From contig JANQGC010000329.1 of assembly GCA_028277515.1 (NCBI GenBank), positions 1 to 24,927 on the forward strand: a DNA stretch of 24,927 nt, read 5' to 3'. Made by a program: the position numbers and the translations under genes. Below the pieces are notes generated by a model that saw only the letters and a program-made list of their open reading frames with translations, did not search any database and was not told the origin of the DNA. This DNA is from Anaerolineae bacterium (lineage in GTDB: Bacteria > Chloroflexota > Anaerolineae > Promineifilales > Promineifilaceae). Below, piece after piece: positions 23,375-24,927 of this stretch (within the stretch, counting starts at the first letter, position 1; each line of letters starts with the position of its first letter).

Positions 23375-23380
23375 ATCATT

Positions 23381-23938
23381 ATGGATGTAAAAACCATCGA
23401 CAACCTAACCTTTTACAATTCAGGTCATTGGCGGTCCCGAATCATGCTGGTCGCCGGCGGCTCAGTGGACATGTCTGCTGCTGCTCGCGTCGGTTCAACC
23501 CGCTGGCTTGTCTTCGGTAATGCTGCTTACGATTTGAATGTTTTTATCGGCCGTCATAGTTGGCTGGAATTGAACAAAACCATACCCGGCGGGATGTCTT
23601 CCGATATGTGGAAGAAGCTCAAGGAGGACGACAATCTACACTATGTCGATCCTGTTCCTGTCGATGGACTGTGGTATCTCAATTTCGGCCGTGGGAGTAA
23701 TCGTATTGTCCTCGTCGCCAATTCCCCTACTGTTGTTGATGATTTCCGGCCTCATCGTCTGGGAAATTCAACATGGATCATGGCCAATCCCGCAACGCTT
23801 GCACTTTTTACGGCATGGTTCGCCGCTGGTCCAGGTGATACAAATCAGCTTGTTAACCACTTTTCTGATATTCCTGGTGGCGTTAGTGGGCGGACGCTGA
23901 CCACTATTCGGGCGGCCGTTGCTGTTCAGGCTGGTTAA
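23381..23938 (+). CDS. Orphan 185-aa protein with internal duplication, function unknown
   Basis: No family recognised. The protein is two diverged copies of a roughly 80-90-residue unit. Copy 1 (about residues 9-82) runs FYNSGHWRSRIMLVAGG...VGSTRWLVFGNAAYDLNVF...TIPGGMSSDMWKKLKE; copy 2 (about 97-179) runs YLNFGRGSNRIVLVANS...LGNSTWIMANPATLALFTAW...DIPGGVSGRTLTTIRA. Shared anchors are R-I-x-L-V-A (20-25 and 108-113), G-(N)-S-T-x-W near 38-42 and 128-132, and I-P-G-G (68-71 and 164-167). No signal peptide, membrane span or catalytic motif is evident; it looks like a compact alpha/beta cytosolic protein. It lacks an RBS and appears leaderless. It contains three CGGCCG palindromes. Confidence 0.65.
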   Translation: MDVKTIDNLTFYNSGHWRSRIMLVAGGSVDMSAAARVGSTRWLVFGNAAYDLNVFIGRHSWLELNKTIPGGMSSDMWKKLKEDDNLHYVDPVPVDGLWYLNFGRGSNRIVLVANSPTVVDDFRPHRLGNSTWIMANPATLALFTAWFAAGPGDTNQLVNHFSDIPGGVSGRTLTTIRAAVAVQAG

Positions 23939-24251
23939 TTGTCGGCCGATTTTCTTTTTTATGGGGCTGAAACTCCTTAAGCCTTAAGTCATCCTCAGCG
24001 TCCTGCTCCCCTATTCATGATGACCTTGGCGATGATCTGCCGATCGCTCCGCCTTTTCTCGGCGGGGTTCGTTAATCAGTAACGGCCGTCGCCCACAAAC
24101 GACACAGTTCCTCAAGGCCGCTCGCCCAATCCCCGCCGAACGGTCTCTCTCCTGAATTAACCAATCTCAATCGTCGCGGAAAGGTTCTTCGCATTCTAAA
24201 CGGCCATCACTATAAAGATAAACATTAGTGGGCAAGGCTCTAACCGTCGTT

Positions 24252-24302
24252 CCGCCGCCGCTTCGGAACTTTCTGGCGTGGGTAAGGGGTGTGCGGCGGC
24301 GG
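24252..24302. repeat. GC-rich inverted repeat
   Basis: Perfect 10-bp arms CCGCCGCCGC (24252-24261) and GCGGCGGCGG (24293-24302) around a 31-nt loop. The triplet nature of the arms makes chance pairing easier than the length suggests. Confidence 0.45.
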
Positions 24303-24319
24303 TCGGCGGGGTCGCCCGT

Positions 24320-24384
24320 GGGGATTTTTTGCAACTATAAATTATTAATTGCCAATGGTTAATTGATAACGTTGCAAAAAAACC
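24320..24384. repeat. Nested inverted repeat with an AT-rich core
   Basis: Outer arms GGGATTTTTTGCAAC (24320-24334) and GTTGCAAAAAAACCC (24370-24384) pair over 15 bp with one mismatch. Inside, TTATTAATTGCC and GGTTAATTGATAA form a second imperfect pair around AAT. The AT-rich core stands out sharply from GC-rich flanks. It is a candidate cruciform, recombination or protein-binding site. Confidence 0.55.
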
Positions 24385-24464
24385 CACTCGCTCCCCCGCC
24401 GAGTTATCTCTGCCACGCCACCGGTTTTCCTATAAAGAAAAATATTCATAAGGTTCTACTTCTA

Positions 24465-24927
24465 CCGTTGGGGGTCTGCTCCTGGGCGGCTGGTGCGCGC
24501 GGGCGGGCTCCCCTCCCCTGCCCGGTGGTCGTCCTGCGTCTCCCTGGGTGTCTGCGCTGGCCTCGGTGCCTCGGCCCCTGGCGTCCGGTGCGCGCGGCCG
24601 CCGCTGTTGTTCCGGGTTTTGGTCGTTTTTGGGGCTTGCTTTTTGGCGTCTTTTGTGTTATAATGTGGGTGTCTTGGGTTGGTCGGCTTGTTGGTTTTTC
24701 CGGGCTTTTCTCCGGCCTCCCCGCCCGGTTTTGGTGGTGTGTTGTGGTTTCTGTTTCCTCCTCTCTCTGCTCTTGCTGTGGCTCCTCGCCCTGCGCGCTG
24801 GCGTCGTTTTTGTCCGGCGCTTCTGCCGGCTGTGGCTGCTGCGGCTCCGTCTGGTCGGCCCTCGGCCCGGCCGGTCTCTGCTCCTCCTGCGCGGTGCTGC
24901 CGTCTGTCGGCCGTGCGGCTGTGGCGG
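24465..24927 (+). other. Adenine-depleted tract, possible template for A-free RNA
   Basis: In these 463 bases the + strand contains only three adenines (24660, 24662, 24663), all within one TATAAT. From 24664 to the window edge (264 bases) there is none. G, C and T are all abundant, with T-rich patches (24601-24780) as well as GC-rich ones, so this is not plain GC-richness. With no A on + there can be no stop codon on that strand, and with no T on - none on that strand, so all six frames are artificially open. A minus-strand frame is open from the edge to TGA at 24446-24448 and would encode a purely hydrophilic P/A/E/Q/R/K polypeptide. The absence of T even at third positions favours a nucleotide-level constraint over coding. 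An 11-nt repeat GGTGCGCGCGG occurs at 24492 and 24587. Confidence 0.6.
24636..24664 (+). promoter_or_regulatory. Promoter inside the adenine-depleted tract
   Basis: TTGCTT (24636-24641), 17-bp spacer, perfect TATAAT (24659-24664). The predicted transcript starts near 24671 and would be free of A as far as the window shows. The -35 sits in GCTTGCTTTTTGGCGT (24634-24649), 15 of 16 identical to the element before the orphan gene at 23381. Confidence 0.6.

Larger units (their letters stand above)
23939..24464. other. Gene-poor spacer rich in hairpins
   Basis: I see no convincing gene here on either strand; the short open frames lack RBS and family-like composition. It alternates GC-rich and AT-rich blocks and holds several inverted repeats: CCGCC/GGCGG (24049-24065), CCGCCGCCGC/GCGGCGGCGG (24252-24302) and the arms at 24320-24384. 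CCTTAAG is tandemly repeated near 23978-23991. It could carry a structured RNA or the remains of an element. Confidence 0.55.

Noticed and set aside
22802..24384. Integron attC sites suggested by hairpins between small genes
   Set aside because: None of the right arms carries a GTTRRRY core or the matching RYYYAAC on the left, and no integrase is visible.
24196..24387. 63-residue minus-strand open frame
   Set aside because: It has low-complexity Pro/Ala composition, no RBS, and its start lies after the inverted repeat.
24665..24927. Protein gene on the + strand from a GTG near 24665
   Set aside because: The frame is open only because no A exists to form a stop; the Cys/Trp/Ser-rich product looks artificial and no RBS is possible without A.

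Overview
The window reads as a chromosomal segment of a Chloroflexota-type bacterium (Anaerolineae-like; this is inferred from gene content and protein style, not from a marker search). Support comes from an mreBCD/PBP2 morphogenesis block, the phosphatase/DUF3090/SCO1664 trio that is best known from Actinobacteria, a stand-alone KamA, paired SPFH membrane proteins and a GDP-mannose 3,5-epimerase of plant-like type. Base composition is moderate over the first 22 kb. The palindrome CGGCCG is strikingly iterated throughout (about 45 copies by eye).

Layout. Positions 2-4202 (+) hold the end of mreB, then mreC, mreD and a PBP2-type transpeptidase: the elongasome module for lateral wall synthesis. 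Positions 4254-6970 (+) are a tight cluster of a histidine phosphatase, DUF3090 protein, SCO1664-family kinase-like protein and a sirtuin, followed by trxB with its own strong RBS and a good terminator. Positions 8102-9689 (-) carry a predicted HExxH membrane-anchored metallopeptidase and a 54-residue single-span membrane protein that forms a complete small transcription unit. Positions 9854-12099 (-) are a kamA-iclR operon with a palindromic operator just after the promoter. A divergent 8-bladed PQQ-like propeller lipoprotein follows, then an MFS transporter (-), pcm (+), a phytol/dolichol-kinase-like CTP-dependent kinase (-), a PfkB kinase resembling pseudouridine kinase (-), and two overlapping SPFH proteins (-). 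Positions 20417-22537 hold a GDP-mannose 3,5-epimerase and, convergently, a mannose-1-phosphate guanylyltransferase that would supply its substrate.

The tRNA-Val(GAC) at 22667-22740 looks like a boundary. To its left are recognisable housekeeping genes. To its right the character changes: a tiny excisionase-like HTH gene and a 185-residue orphan protein with an internal duplication, both apparently read from leaderless promoters; several long hairpins in places where terminators are not expected; and a final tract of 463 bases (24465-24927) containing only three adenines on the + strand. All three lie in a consensus TATAAT box with a 17-bp spacing to TTGCTT. The 16-nt element around that -35 recurs, with one change, at the promoter of the duplicated orphan. 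The adenine-depleted tract, running off the window edge, is the most unusual object here and the best candidate for an undescribed element.
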